From Aestuariivita sp049276915 (lineage in GTDB: Bacteria > Pseudomonadota > Alphaproteobacteria > Rhodobacterales > Rhodobacteraceae): a stretch of 64,000 nucleotides of DNA. Below the pieces are notes generated by a model, which worked only from the letters and a program-made list of their open reading frames with translations, was not told the DNA's origin and ran no database searches. This document shows, in pieces, positions 33,865-42,948 of the stretch. How positions within the stretch are numbered: the first letter of the stretch is position 1; the number at the start of each line of letters is the position of its first letter. Where the stretch lies: assembly GCF_049276915.1 (NCBI RefSeq), contig NZ_JBASXK010000072.1, forward strand, positions 58,122 to 122,121, in the 5' to 3' direction. Both the position numbers and the translations under genes were made by a program.

Positions 33865-36066
33865 ATGACTGACTTTACAATGATCAAAGGCGACGACGGC
33901 GTTGCCATCATTACCTGGGATGTTCCGGGCAAATCGATGAACGTGCTCTCGGCCGAAGGACCTCAACAGCTGAATGCGCTGATCGATGACGCTTTGGCAG
34001 ACGCGGCCGTCAAAGGCATCGTTCTGACCTCGGGCAAGGAAGGCTCCTTCGCTGGTGGCATGGATCTCAACGTGCTGGCAGATATCCGCGAGAACGTCGG
34101 AGACAACCCGGCCGAGGGGCTGTTCGGTTTCATCATGCAAATGCACGGATTGATGCGGAAGATCGAACTGGCCGGCATGGATTTCAAGACCAAGAAGGGC
34201 GGCAAGCCGATTGCCTGCGCGATGCCCGGCACTGGCGCCGGGATTGGCCTGGAACTGCCGCTGTGCACGCATCGCATCTTTGTGGCCGACAACCCCAAGG
34301 CCCGCATCGGTCTGCCCGAGATCATGCTGGGCATCTTCCCCGGTGCCGGCGGCACCACCCGGCTGATCCGCAAGCTCGGCCTGATGGGCGCATCCTCTTT
34401 CCTGCTTGAAGGCAAGCTGGTCGATCCGGCCAAAGCCAAAGCTGCAGGCATCATCGATGAGGTCGTGGCCGATCCGCTGGCTGCGGCGAAAGCCTGGGTC
34501 CTGAGCGCAACCGACGCCGATCTGGTCAAGCCCTGGGACGCCAAGGGCTACAAGATGCCCGGTGGTGCGCCCTATCATCCCGCAGGCTTCATGAATTTCG
34601 TCGGGGCCGCGGCCATGGTCCATGGCAAGACGCAAGGTGCGTTTCCTGCCGCCAAGGCAATGCTATCGGCGATCTATGAAGGCGCGATGGTCGATTTCGA
34701 CACGGCCCTGCGGATCGAAGCACGCTGGTTCGTCAACATCCTCATGAACCCCTCCTCGTCCGCGATGATCCGGTCGCTGTTCGTGAACAAGGAAGCTCTG
34801 GAAAAAGGGGCTGTGCGCCCTGTGGATGTGCCCGATCAGCGGGTCCGGAAGGTTGGTGTTCTGGGGGCGGGCATGATGGGGGCCGGGATCGCGCTGGTGT
34901 CGGCACAGGCCGGCATCGAAGTTGTGTTGATCGACCGCGATCAGGCGGCTGCCGACAAGGGGAAAGCCTATACCGAGGCCTATCTCGACAAGGGCATAGC
35001 CCGCAAAAAGGTCACCGCCGAGAAAAAGGACAAGATGCTGTCCATGATCACCGCCACACCGGATCTGGATCACCTCAAGGGGTGTGACCTGATCATCGAA
35101 GCGGTGTTCGAGGACCCCGCGGTGAAAGCCGAGATGACCAAAAAGGTCGAGGCGATCATCCCCGAGGATTGCATCTTTGCCTCCAACACGTCGACCTTGC
35201 CGATTTCCGATCTGGCCAAGGCAAGCGTGCGGCCCGAGCAGTTCATCGGCATCCACTTCTTCTCTCCAGTGGAAAAAATGCTGCTGGTCGAGATCATCAA
35301 GGGCGCAGAAACCGGCGACCGAGCGGTCGCCAAGGCACTGGATTATGTCCGGCAAATCAAGAAGACGCCCATCGTGGTGAACGATGCACGGTTCTTCTAT
35401 GCCAACCGCTGCATCATTCCATATATCAACGAAGGCGTGATGATGGCCGGAGAAGGCGTATCGCGCGCGATGATCGACCGCGCGGCTCAGATGCTCGGCT
35501 TCCCGGTTGGGCCGATCCAATTGGTAGATGAAACCTCCCTTGATCTCGGAGCCAAGATCGCCAAAGCCACGATGGCCGCCATGGGCAATGCCTACCCGCG
35601 CTCCATCGCGGATGATGTGACGTTCTGGATGGTCGATGAGGGGCGCCTGGGACGCAAATCCAAGGCCGGTTTCTTTGACTATGATGACAACGGCAAACGT
35701 CTGGGCTACTGGCCGGGCTTCAACGACAAGTACCCTCTGCTCGAGAACCAGCCGGAACTGATCGAAGTGCAGCACCGTCTGCTGTTTGTTCAGGTGCTCG
35801 AAGCGGTGCGTGCCATCGAAGAAAACGTGCTCATGGATATCCGCGAGGGCGATGTCGGCGCAATCCTCGGCTGGGGCTTCGCCCCCTGGTCAGGCGGTCC
35901 ATTGAGCTGGCTGGACATGGTCGGAACCCCTTGGGCCGCCGAGCGCTGTGATCAGTTGCAGGCAAAATATGGCGACCGCTTTGCCTGCCCGCCGCTGCTG
36001 CGCGAAATGGCCGATAAAGGGGAAAGCTTTTACGAACGCTTCGCTCCGGACGCCGAGGCCGCGTGA
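33865..36066 (+). CDS. fadB: Multifunctional enoyl-CoA hydratase/3-hydroxyacyl-CoA dehydrogenase
   Basis: A 733-residue FadB/FadJ-type alpha subunit. The N-terminal ~280 residues are the crotonase domain, with oxyanion-hole residues in SGKEGSFAGGMDL and ACAMPGTGAGIGLELPL and the catalytic Glu in GLPEIMLGIFPGAGG. The dehydrogenase follows with the NAD motif GVLGAGMMGAGIALVSAQAG and the catalytic His in FIGIHFFSPVEKM. The two C-terminal HAD helical domains complete it. The SD AAGGA is six bases ahead. It is the last operon gene, followed by the terminator at 36089-36114. FadB and FadA would form the heterotetramer for oxidation of long-chain acids. Confidence 0.96.
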   Translation: MTDFTMIKGDDGVAIITWDVPGKSMNVLSAEGPQQLNALIDDALADAAVKGIVLTSGKEGSFAGGMDLNVLADIRENVGDNPAEGLFGFIMQMHGLMRKIELAGMDFKTKKGGKPIACAMPGTGAGIGLELPLCTHRIFVADNPKARIGLPEIMLGIFPGAGGTTRLIRKLGLMGASSFLLEGKLVDPAKAKAAGIIDEVVADPLAAAKAWVLSATDADLVKPWDAKGYKMPGGAPYHPAGFMNFVGAAAMVHGKTQGAFPAAKAMLSAIYEGAMVDFDTALRIEARWFVNILMNPSSSAMIRSLFVNKEALEKGAVRPVDVPDQRVRKVGVLGAGMMGAGIALVSAQAGIEVVLIDRDQAAADKGKAYTEAYLDKGIARKKVTAEKKDKMLSMITATPDLDHLKGCDLIIEAVFEDPAVKAEMTKKVEAIIPEDCIFASNTSTLPISDLAKASVRPEQFIGIHFFSPVEKMLLVEIIKGAETGDRAVAKALDYVRQIKKTPIVVNDARFFYANRCIIPYINEGVMMAGEGVSRAMIDRAAQMLGFPVGPIQLVDETSLDLGAKIAKATMAAMGNAYPRSIADDVTFWMVDEGRLGRKSKAGFFDYDDNGKRLGYWPGFNDKYPLLENQPELIEVQHRLLFVQVLEAVRAIEENVLMDIREGDVGAILGWGFAPWSGGPLSWLDMVGTPWAAERCDQLQAKYGDRFACPPLLREMADKGESFYERFAPDAEAA

Positions 36067-36088
36067 ACACGCACATCTGAGAAATCAA

Positions 36089-36114
36089 CGGGCGGTGCGA
36101 GACGGCACCGCCCG
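36089..36114 (+). terminator. Intrinsic terminator-like hairpin after fadB
   Basis: Arms CGGGCGGTGC and its exact complement pair across a 6-base loop, followed by TGTTTC. This is a strong stem with a weak T-tract, at the right distance (23 bases) from the fadB stop. Confidence 0.65.
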
Positions 36115-36137
36115 TGTTTCATCTGAGCGCAGTGTTC

Positions 36138-36199
36138 CGTATTTCTGGCAAGAAGAAGATCAGGACAGAGCTCCTGCTCCTTTCTGGTCAAAATACCCC
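36138..36199. repeat. Dispersed element, inverted pair between convergent genes
   Basis: Left copy (36138-36158) reads GTATTTCTGGCAAGAAGAAG. The second copy (36179-36199), on the minus strand, reads GGGGTATTTTGACCAGAAAG. They face each other 20 bases apart. A GC-rich stretch follows (36200-36236). Part of it is read by the extended tail of the frameshifted sulfotransferase gene. Confidence 0.6.
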
Positions 36200-36897
36200 G
36201 GGAGAGGCGCAAAGCGCCGGGGGCAGAGCCCCCCTAGAGCGCAACACCCAGTCAGTCGAACCGATAGCCAAAGCGCGTGATATCCGGATCGAACATCCGC
36301 AACGATCTGGGCCGTTTCATCGCTATAGTAGCCGCGATAATCGCTGCGCCTTTGTGAGCTATTCACGCGCTCCAGCTGCAATTCGAACCCCAGATGGTCG
36401 TGAACCGGCGCAAGATCGTCCTGCAGATGTTCGATCCGGACATAGGCGTTGCATTGCTCTACACCATCCGCGCGCGTCATGTAACGCGCGGCCGGATTGG
36501 CACGCAGGCTGGCGGCGATCTGGGGATGCCTCAGAAAGCCGGAAAACTCGAGGGTCTTTGCAAGAGTGACCGCGGGATGATCAAAGTCCTGCTCCTGCAG
36601 CCAGTGATAATAACTCACCATGCGGTCCCACGGGTTGCGCACGAGGGTAAAGGCAAACAAAGGTGCCAGGTCCTCAACACTGTAAAGCCCGTCGATATCG
36701 CTGAGCGTGGCATGTTTCCACACGCGCCCCGCAGCCTTGGAGCCGTTCACCCTGTGCCGCCTCTTGAGCGCTTTCGGCGTGTCGCCGATCATCACATCAT
36801 CTTTCTTCGCCCGAGCTTCCAGCGCCAGCGCCATCGCCGTTCCGCCCGTTTTGGGGATGTGCACAAAGATGTATCCACGGCCCGGAGAAATGATCAT
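36160..36897 (-). CDS. Sulfotransferase family 2 protein with C-terminal frameshift
   Basis: A PAPS-dependent sulfotransferase with the 5'-phosphosulfate loop YIFVHIPKTGGTAMALALE at the start, FTLVRNPWDRMVSYYHWLQ in the middle and a C-terminal helical part. The predicted protein (245 residues) ends in a tail without family similarity. In the next frame, the bases 36252-36296 encode MFDPDITRFGYRFD and then a stop, which is the normal ending of this family. So a one-base insertion or two-base deletion near 36294-36299 has shifted the frame, and the intact gene would end at 36252. The start overlaps the stop of the DMT gene by four bases. The product may be partly or fully inactive. Confidence 0.8.
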   Translation of the reverse strand: MIISPGRGYIFVHIPKTGGTAMALALEARAKKDDVMIGDTPKALKRRHRVNGSKAAGRVWKHATLSDIDGLYSVEDLAPLFAFTLVRNPWDRMVSYYHWLQEQDFDHPAVTLAKTLEFSGFLRHPQIAASLRANPAARYMTRADGVEQCNAYVRIEHLQDDLAPVHDHLGFELQLERVNSSQRRSDYRGYYSDETAQIVADVRSGYHALWLSVRLTGCCALGGLCPRRFAPLPGYFDQKGAGALS

Positions 36898-37811
36898 GTG
36901 CCAGAACCTCGCGCGCGCAGCGCGATCACCACACCTGCAACAACGATCAAGCCGATGCCGGCCAGTTGCAGCGTGTCAAGGGTCTGACCAAACAGCACAA
37001 GCGCGTAAAGCGGTCCAAAGATCATGACCGAATACTCAAACACCGCGACCTGGGATGGTTCGCCCAGCTGATAGGCTTTGACGATCATGAACACGCCCAC
37101 CACCGATCCAAAGGCCTGTATCAGCACAAAGGGGGCTGCGGTCCATATCGGCCATACCCAGGCGCGGGTGACAAAACCCTCCGAGCCCGGCGCGCTGTCC
37201 AGCGGCCAGATCTGCAGGACAATCAGGCCAATGGCTCCAAGCGTTCCAAGCGTGACCCACATTCCTGCCAGAAGCGACACGGTGCTTTCGCCTGCACATA
37301 GTGTCCGCGTCGAAATGGCACTGAGCGCGTAAAAGAACCCGCCCGCCATTGGCAAAAGCGTGACCCAGCTGAAATTGCTTGGATCGGGCTGCAGCACCAG
37401 GAGGATTCCCATGAACCCAAGTGTTACAGCAAGGATCCGCCAGGGTCCGATCTTCTGTCGCAGGAACAGGGCCGTAATGATCAGAATGAAGATTGGCGAG
37501 GTGAACAATCCGGCCAGCGCCTGGGCAATAGGCATCAAAGCCAGCGCGCTGAAATAAAACAGCATCGATATGGCCACCAACCCGGATCGCACCCCGACCG
37601 CCCACCACCGGCGGGGTCTCAGCGTACCCAGACCGATGACGGAAAGTGCCACAACCAATGGAATTGCAACCAATGCGCGGGTGAAATGGAACTGCCACAA
37701 CCCGATCTCTTCGGCCAGAAGGACAATCACATTGTCGATCCCGCCGATGATCAGCATTGCTCCGATCATAAAAAGAGCCGCCGATAGCGGCCTCGTCGCA
37801 ATATCCTGCAC
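36894..37811 (-). CDS. DMT superfamily transporter (EamA domains)
   Basis: A 305-residue membrane protein with about ten hydrophobic segments in two EamA halves (first from GAMLIIGGIDNVIVL; second from SAISTRTLCAGESTVSLLAG). It would export a small metabolite. I start it at a GTG at 37809-37811 because GGAAAGGG lies five bases upstream; a TTG five codons earlier and a later ATG are alternatives. It is the first gene of the pair with the sulfotransferase (ATGA overlap), and divergent from the CoA ligase at 37894. The substrate is unknown. Confidence 0.88.
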   Translation of the reverse strand: MQDIATRPLSAALFMIGAMLIIGGIDNVIVLLAEEIGLWQFHFTRALVAIPLVVALSVIGLGTLRPRRWWAVGVRSGLVAISMLFYFSALALMPIAQALAGLFTSPIFILIITALFLRQKIGPWRILAVTLGFMGILLVLQPDPSNFSWVTLLPMAGGFFYALSAISTRTLCAGESTVSLLAGMWVTLGTLGAIGLIVLQIWPLDSAPGSEGFVTRAWVWPIWTAAPFVLIQAFGSVVGVFMIVKAYQLGEPSQVAVFEYSVMIFGPLYALVLFGQTLDTLQLAGIGLIVVAGVVIALRARGSGT

Positions 37812-37893
37812 CTTTTCCCTTTCCAAGCCTGAGGTTGCGACCCATTATCTTACCCCACACGCGACACAAGATCGATTCAAGGGAGAGAATTCA

Positions 37894-39519
37894 ATGGGGT
37901 GGATGGCAGACGAGACGGGCCTGGGAAAAACGGCGGCGAATTATGTGCCGCTGACGCCCCTTTCCCACCTGAGACGCGCGGCGCTGATCTTTCCCGAACA
38001 TCCCGCCGTGGTCTATGGCGATCACCGCGCGAATTACGCAGAGTATTACGCACGCTGCTCGCAACTGGCGTCAGCGCTTGCCGCAAACGGCGTTGCGCCG
38101 GGCGATGTCGTGGCGACCTTGATCCCCAACCTGCCCGCTCAGGCTGAAGCACATTTCGGCGTCCCGGCCTGTGGCGCGGTGCTCAATACGATCAACATTC
38201 GTCTGGATCTGGATACGGTCAGCTATATCCTGGGCCATGGTGAAGCCAAGGCGGTGCTGGTGGACACGCAGTTTCTGGAGCTTGCCGAGGCCGCTGCGGC
38301 AGCGCAGGACACTCCACCTCTGCTGATCGAAGTGCCGGACCCGCACGCTGGCTATCCGGCGTCAGGTCGACACGTGACCTATGAAGACTTCCTTGCGACG
38401 GGTGATCCCGAGTTCGACTGGATCATGCCCGAGGATGAATGGGAAAGCCTTGCGCTGAACTATACGTCCGGCACGACAGGACGGCCCAAAGGCGTGGTCT
38501 ATCACCACCGTGGAGCCTATCTGATGACGATGGGCACCGTTGTGTCCTGGCGCATGGTGATGCACCCGGTTTATCTGACGATTGTTCCCCTGTTTCACTG
38601 CAATGGCTGGAATCACACCTGGATGATGCCCATGCTCGGCGGCACGCTGATCTGCTGTCGCGATGTAACGGCAAAGAATATCTTCAATGCCATCGCCTAT
38701 GAAAAGGTTACGCATTTCGGCGGTGCGCCCATCGTCCTGAACACGCTGGTAAATGCCCCGGAAGAGGAGCGCACGCCGTTTGACCACACCGTGGAGGTGT
38801 TCACCGCGGGCGCGCCACCCGCACCGGCGACATTGGCCAAGATCGAACCCTTGGGGTTTCATGTCACCCAGGTCTATGGGCTGACTGAAACCTATGGACA
38901 CGTCACGGAATGTCTGTGGAAATCGGACTGGGATCACACCGAAGGTCATGCGCGCGCGGCGATCAAAGCCCGACAGGGTGTGGCCTTCCCGATGATGGAG
39001 CACATAACCGTGCTGGACGAAAACCATCGACAAATTCCAATGGATGGCAAGACCCAGGGCGAAATCGTCATGCGCGGCAACTCGGTCATGAAAGGATATC
39101 TGAAGAACCCCGAGGCCACTGCCGAAGCCTTCAAGGGCGGGTTTTTTCATTCCGGTGATATCGCGATCCAGCACCCCGACAGCTATATCCAGATCGCCGA
39201 TCGCGCCAAGGATATCATCATATCGGGCGGCGAGAACATTTCATCGGTCGAAGTCGAAGGCGTGCTGATGGGCCATCCGGACGTCTTGCTTGCCGCTGTG
39301 GTGGCCAAACCCGATGAGAAATGGGGCGAGGTACCCTGCGCCTTTGTCGAACTGAAGGCTGGCGCCGCCGAGGATGAGGCGGGCCTCATCGCCTTTGCCC
39401 GCGAAACGCTGGCAGGATTCAAAGCACCCAAGAGAGTGGTGTTCCAGGAGCTTCCAAAGACGTCGACGGGCAAGATCCAGAAGTTCGAGTTGCGCAAAGT
39501 GGCGCAGGCGCTTGATTGA
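37894..39519 (+). CDS. AMP-dependent acyl-CoA synthetase (AlkK/DmdB-like group)
   Basis: A 541-residue ANL enzyme. The adenylate loop is LNYTSGTTGRPKGVVYHHRG, then QVYGLTETYGHVTECLW, the hinge region IADRAKDIIISGGENISSVE and the C-terminal Lys motif PKTSTGKIQKFELRK. Group members activate medium-chain fatty acids or, in roseobacters, 3-methylmercaptopropionate in DMSP breakdown (DmdB), but I cannot decide between these from sequence. The ATG at 37894 follows GGGAGAG; the frame is open further upstream only across the divergent DMT gene. A terminator-like hairpin follows at 39631. Confidence 0.9.
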   Translation: MGWMADETGLGKTAANYVPLTPLSHLRRAALIFPEHPAVVYGDHRANYAEYYARCSQLASALAANGVAPGDVVATLIPNLPAQAEAHFGVPACGAVLNTINIRLDLDTVSYILGHGEAKAVLVDTQFLELAEAAAAAQDTPPLLIEVPDPHAGYPASGRHVTYEDFLATGDPEFDWIMPEDEWESLALNYTSGTTGRPKGVVYHHRGAYLMTMGTVVSWRMVMHPVYLTIVPLFHCNGWNHTWMMPMLGGTLICCRDVTAKNIFNAIAYEKVTHFGGAPIVLNTLVNAPEEERTPFDHTVEVFTAGAPPAPATLAKIEPLGFHVTQVYGLTETYGHVTECLWKSDWDHTEGHARAAIKARQGVAFPMMEHITVLDENHRQIPMDGKTQGEIVMRGNSVMKGYLKNPEATAEAFKGGFFHSGDIAIQHPDSYIQIADRAKDIIISGGENISSVEVEGVLMGHPDVLLAAVVAKPDEKWGEVPCAFVELKAGAAEDEAGLIAFARETLAGFKAPKRVVFQELPKTSTGKIQKFELRKVAQALD

Positions 39520-39554
39520 GGTCAGGCGCAGCGCGGGTGCCAGAGGCAGTATCT

Positions 39555-39579
39555 TTGGGTATTTGAAACCAGAAAGAAG
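39555..39579 (+). repeat. Dispersed intergenic element, copy
   Basis: Reads TTGGGTATTT, then GAA, then ACCAGAAAGAAG, nearly identical to the complement of 22954-22978. It lies 36 bases after the CoA ligase stop. Confidence 0.65.
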
Positions 39580-39630
39580 CATCAACTGCGTGCATGTGAT
39601 CCTCTGTGGGTTTGGCGATCGAAGCGAACA

Positions 39631-39651
39631 GGCGCGACGCGCCGGTTTTTT
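39631..39651 (+). terminator. Intrinsic terminator candidate
   Basis: A short stem (GGCGC and GCGCC, loop GAC) is followed by GG and six T. It is 112 bases after the CoA ligase stop. The stem is only five pairs, so strength is uncertain. Confidence 0.5.
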
Positions 39652-39861
39652 GCCTGTCGGACGGGACTGTGCAAGTTTCAGATACGCGCCCGTCTGGTTT
39701 GTCAGGGACGTCCTGAAGCGCACAGCGCGAATCCGGTATAGATTTTCATGAAAAACCGGCTGCGGTGCGTGCTTCGCCCCAGAATAGCCGCGCTTGAGCG
39801 TTGCGGCGAGGTCTGACCTTGGGGTACGGTTGCGCAAAACCAGAGGCCGAGCAGCCCAGAC

Positions 39862-40875
39862 ATGACCGCGCTTAAGAAATACCAACGACTTGAGGCCACT
39901 GGCCTCTGGCGCCCTGCACCCGATGAGCAGCGGCGCGAGGTTGTGGTATCCATTGGCGATGCCACTCTGGTGATCACCGACACCAAGGATCGAGCGCTGG
40001 CCCACTGGTCGCTGGCCGCAGTCGAGCGCCAGAATCCCGGCACGCGCCCGGCGATCTATTCTCCGGACGGAGATCCCGATGAGACGCTCGAGCTTGGCGA
40101 AGACGAGGACGAGATGATCCGCGCGATTGAAAAGCTGCGCGGGGCGATCTCACGGGCACGTCCTCATCCTGGACGTCTGAGGCTTGTGTCTGTCCTGCTG
40201 TCCTGTCTGGCAGTCAGCGCGGTGGCCGTGTTCTGGCTTCCGGGCGCGATGCTGCGTCATACGTTGAGCGTGGTTCCCGAAATCACGCGTCAGGATATTG
40301 GCGAAGACCTGCTGGAACGCATCATCCGCGTGTCAGGCCCTGCCTGTGCGGCCCCCAGTGCCAGACCTGTCCTTGCGCGTTTGGCCACACGCACCGGCGT
40401 GCGCCGCCTGGCCGTTCTGCCAGCCGGGGTCCGTGACAGTCTGGCCTTGCCCGGTGGGTTGGTAGTGCTCAATCGCGCGATCATCGAGGATTTCGAGGAT
40501 CCCGACGTGGCCGCCGGATACATCATGGCGGAACGCGCGCGCATCAGCCAAATCAATCCTCTGGCCGATCTTCTGGAAAACAGCGGTGTGAGAGCCTCTT
40601 TCCGGCTGATCACCACGGGCACATTGGCACCTGAGACGCTGGATGCCTATGCGGAACATGTTCTTGTTTCAGCTCGTCCCGAAATCGGAACCGACGTCCT
40701 GCTTGACATGTTTGATGCGGCCCAGATACGTGCCACACCTTACGCCTATGCCCTTGATATAACAGGTGAAACCACTTTAGATCTGATCGAGGCGGATCCG
40801 ATGGCGGGGCGCGCGGCCCCGCCGGTCCTGTCCGATCGAAACTGGCTGGTTCTGCAGTCGATCTGCGAAGGTTAG
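39862..40875 (+). CDS. Membrane protein resembling an inactive M48-type peptidase
   Basis: A 337-residue protein of unknown function. Residues 1-100 form a soluble, PH-like or other small domain, then one membrane segment (about 107-129), then a ~200-residue C-terminal domain. That domain contains LALPGGLVVLNRAIIEDFED (PGG at 197-199), which resembles the strand-loop-helix just before the zinc helix of M48 metallopeptidases. Where the HExxH zinc motif should follow, the sequence is AAGYIMAERARIS without histidines. It ends four bases into the convergent SPOR gene. If the resemblance is real, it is a catalytically dead member; family assignment is tentative. Confidence 0.75.
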   Translation: MTALKKYQRLEATGLWRPAPDEQRREVVVSIGDATLVITDTKDRALAHWSLAAVERQNPGTRPAIYSPDGDPDETLELGEDEDEMIRAIEKLRGAISRARPHPGRLRLVSVLLSCLAVSAVAVFWLPGAMLRHTLSVVPEITRQDIGEDLLERIIRVSGPACAAPSARPVLARLATRTGVRRLAVLPAGVRDSLALPGGLVVLNRAIIEDFEDPDVAAGYIMAERARISQINPLADLLENSGVRASFRLITTGTLAPETLDAYAEHVLVSARPEIGTDVLLDMFDAAQIRATPYAYALDITGETTLDLIEADPMAGRAAPPVLSDRNWLVLQSICEG

Positions 40876-42191
40876 TTCAGAACGACGGCACCGCCGAAAC
40901 CTGCGGCGCGGGCGCTGTTGGCCGCCTGCTGCGCTTCGGCGCGGGATGCAAAGGGCCCTGCCAGAACCAGTCGGAACGTGGAGTTGCCGCGTTTCATCGT
41001 CCCCATCCGGGTCGGAATACCGGTGCGGGCCATGCGCTGTGCATCTGCGCGCGCTTCCGCTTCGGACTGATACTTGCCCACTTGCACGAACAGAGGATAA
41101 CTCGCGGCGCTCGGCAGTTCTGCCTTTGCGGCACCAGCCCGTGAAGCCGGTGCTGCTGAAAAACCTGACCCCTGCGCCGAGCCTGCGTATTCAATCTGCA
41201 CCCTGCCGGTGCGCACAGCCGGGCCAGACAGGATCCGAGGCTGTTTGATCCGACGTGGGCCTTCCGCGCCGACCTGGCGGCGTGGCACGGTGGTGGTCAC
41301 AGTGTATTGAGACTGAATGTAGCCTTCGACGGATTGCTCTCCACGGCGCGGGTTCAGGCGATCATCATCCCAGACCGGCTCAAAGCCCTCGGGTACAACA
41401 ACACGGCTCGCCGCGGCCCTATCTGTTACCAGATGCTCGGGCAGAATTCGCACACCGCCACCTGAGCCAAGGGACGCTTGACCGGCGGGACGGGTTACCG
41501 GAGACTCGGCCTGAGGGCCACAGCGCACGGCAAAGGCACCGCCGTTGTTGATGTATTGGCGCGACAGCGGTGATGCACCCGGGCATCCACCGACTGCCTG
41601 GGCCTGGGGCGCAGTCGTGGACACTGTCGCCACGGGGGCTGCGGTCCGGGGTGCAGGGTTCACATACAGGGTCGGTTCGGGTCCAGGTGAGGGCGCGCGC
41701 GTCGTGCGGGGCACTGCTGTAGCGACAGTAGCCGCCGCAACGGGCGCTGCAGGTGTCACAGTCCGAACTGTTGCCGCCGGTGCGGGTTGGACGATGGCTG
41801 TTGCCACTGTCGGCATGGGCTGCTGCGAGGTCGGGCGCGTTGTGACTTGAGGTTGCGGCACGGCAGGCACCGGCTCCACGTTGCGTGGCACGATTTGCTC
41901 GACCTGAGGTCCGACGGGAGCTGCTGCCACAGTCTGCACCCCTGAAAGGCTGGGCTGAGCACCGCAGATCTGACGGCGGTCGCGCGACACGCGGGGGACC
42001 CATGTGACGTTGCCATCGATGCCTGCGCGAATGAACACGCAACCCTTGCTGTCCACATATTGTGAGCCGGTAAAGGAACTTGGCGGAAACTCGGCCGGTA
42101 TCGGGTTGTCCCCGATTGCCTGAGCATAAACACTGGTCACAGAGACCGTCGCCAGCATAACGCTGGCCGCAATAACTTTAGTATATTTCAT
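40872..42191 (-). CDS. SPOR domain-containing exported protein
   Basis: A 439-residue protein with a signal peptide (MKYTKVIAASVMLATVSVTS, cleavage near YAQA). After a conserved N-terminal part (SSFTGSQYVDSKGCVFIRAG) comes a long Pro/Ala/Thr/Val-rich linker (~residues 100-200), another low-complexity portion, and a SPOR domain at the C-terminus (about 365-439: FVQVGKYQSEAEARADAQRM ...). SPOR domains bind denuded peptidoglycan glycans at division sites, so a role in cell envelope remodelling is likely. It is 69 bases downstream of the upp stop, but with its own start. Its 3' end overlaps the convergent gene. Confidence 0.92.
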   Translation of the reverse strand: MKYTKVIAASVMLATVSVTSVYAQAIGDNPIPAEFPPSSFTGSQYVDSKGCVFIRAGIDGNVTWVPRVSRDRRQICGAQPSLSGVQTVAAAPVGPQVEQIVPRNVEPVPAVPQPQVTTRPTSQQPMPTVATAIVQPAPAATVRTVTPAAPVAAATVATAVPRTTRAPSPGPEPTLYVNPAPRTAAPVATVSTTAPQAQAVGGCPGASPLSRQYINNGGAFAVRCGPQAESPVTRPAGQASLGSGGGVRILPEHLVTDRAAASRVVVPEGFEPVWDDDRLNPRRGEQSVEGYIQSQYTVTTTVPRRQVGAEGPRRIKQPRILSGPAVRTGRVQIEYAGSAQGSGFSAAPASRAGAAKAELPSAASYPLFVQVGKYQSEAEARADAQRMARTGIPTRMGTMKRGNSTFRLVLAGPFASRAEAQQAANSARAAGFGGAVVLN

Positions 42192-42260
42192 CGCATGCCC
42201 CCACAGGATGTAGGAGAAGGATGCAGCAAAAGCACCGTTGAGTAAAGTGTTCGCAAACAG

Positions 42261-42893
42261 TTATTTGGTGCCGAACATCCGGTCTCCGGCATCCCCAAGA
42301 CCGGGCATTATATAGCCGATATCATTGAGTTGGCGATCCAGCGAAGCCGTGACGATTGGCACATCCGGATGCGCTTCTTTCATGCGCTTCACCCCTTCTG
42401 GCGCGGCCAACAAGCACATGAACCGGATATTCGTCGCTCCTGCTTGCTTCAATAGGTCAATCGCTGCGGCAGATGAGTTGCCCGTGGCCAGCATCGGATC
42501 GACAGCAATCACCAGCCGATCTTCCAGAGAGTCGGGAACTTTGAAGTAATATTGAACCGGTTGCAGTGTCTCTTCGTCCCGGTAAAGACCAACGAATCCG
42601 ACACGTGCGGAGGGGATCAGTTCCAGAACACCGTCCAACAGCCCGTTTCCAGCCCGAAGGATCGACACAAGTGCCAGTTTCTTGCCCGCGAGTGTCGGTG
42701 ATTCCATCTCTTCCAGCGGGGTTTCGATGGATTTCGTCGTCATCGGCAAGTCGCGCGTTATTTCATATGCCAGCAACTGGCTGATCTCGCGCAGAAGCTG
42801 ACGGAAGACAGCCGTGGGCGTCTTGCGATCCCGCATCAAGGTCAGTTTATGCTGTACCAGCGGGTGATCGACGACTGTAAGGTGATCGGCCAT
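42261..42893 (-). CDS. upp: Uracil phosphoribosyltransferase
   Basis: A 210-residue enzyme that makes UMP from uracil and PRPP. It has the PRPP loop VIAVDPMLATGNSSAAAIDL and the uracil-binding C-terminal NDIGYIMPGLGDAGDRMFGT, both highly conserved. The start at 42893 is set by the SD AGGAGG and the standard N-terminus MADHLTVVDHPLVQHKLTLM. It ends the nucleoside salvage operon, 55 bases after deoB. The uracil produced from deoxyuridine/uridine by DeoA is recycled here. Confidence 0.97.
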   Translation of the reverse strand: MADHLTVVDHPLVQHKLTLMRDRKTPTAVFRQLLREISQLLAYEITRDLPMTTKSIETPLEEMESPTLAGKKLALVSILRAGNGLLDGVLELIPSARVGFVGLYRDEETLQPVQYYFKVPDSLEDRLVIAVDPMLATGNSSAAAIDLLKQAGATNIRFMCLLAAPEGVKRMKEAHPDVPIVTASLDRQLNDIGYIMPGLGDAGDRMFGTK

Positions 42894-42948
42894 GTCTGTC
42901 CTCCTGTTGAGGGTTATGTTTTGCGCCGCGATGCCGCGAAGGGCAAGG

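Larger units (their letters stand above)
39520..39861. other. 342-bp gap with repeat and terminator
   Basis: No gene is recognised between the CoA ligase and the next membrane protein gene. The gap contains a dispersed element copy (39555-39579) and a terminator-like hairpin (39631-39651). The rest, up to the start at 39862, holds no clear motif and probably includes the promoter of the downstream gene. Confidence 0.6.
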
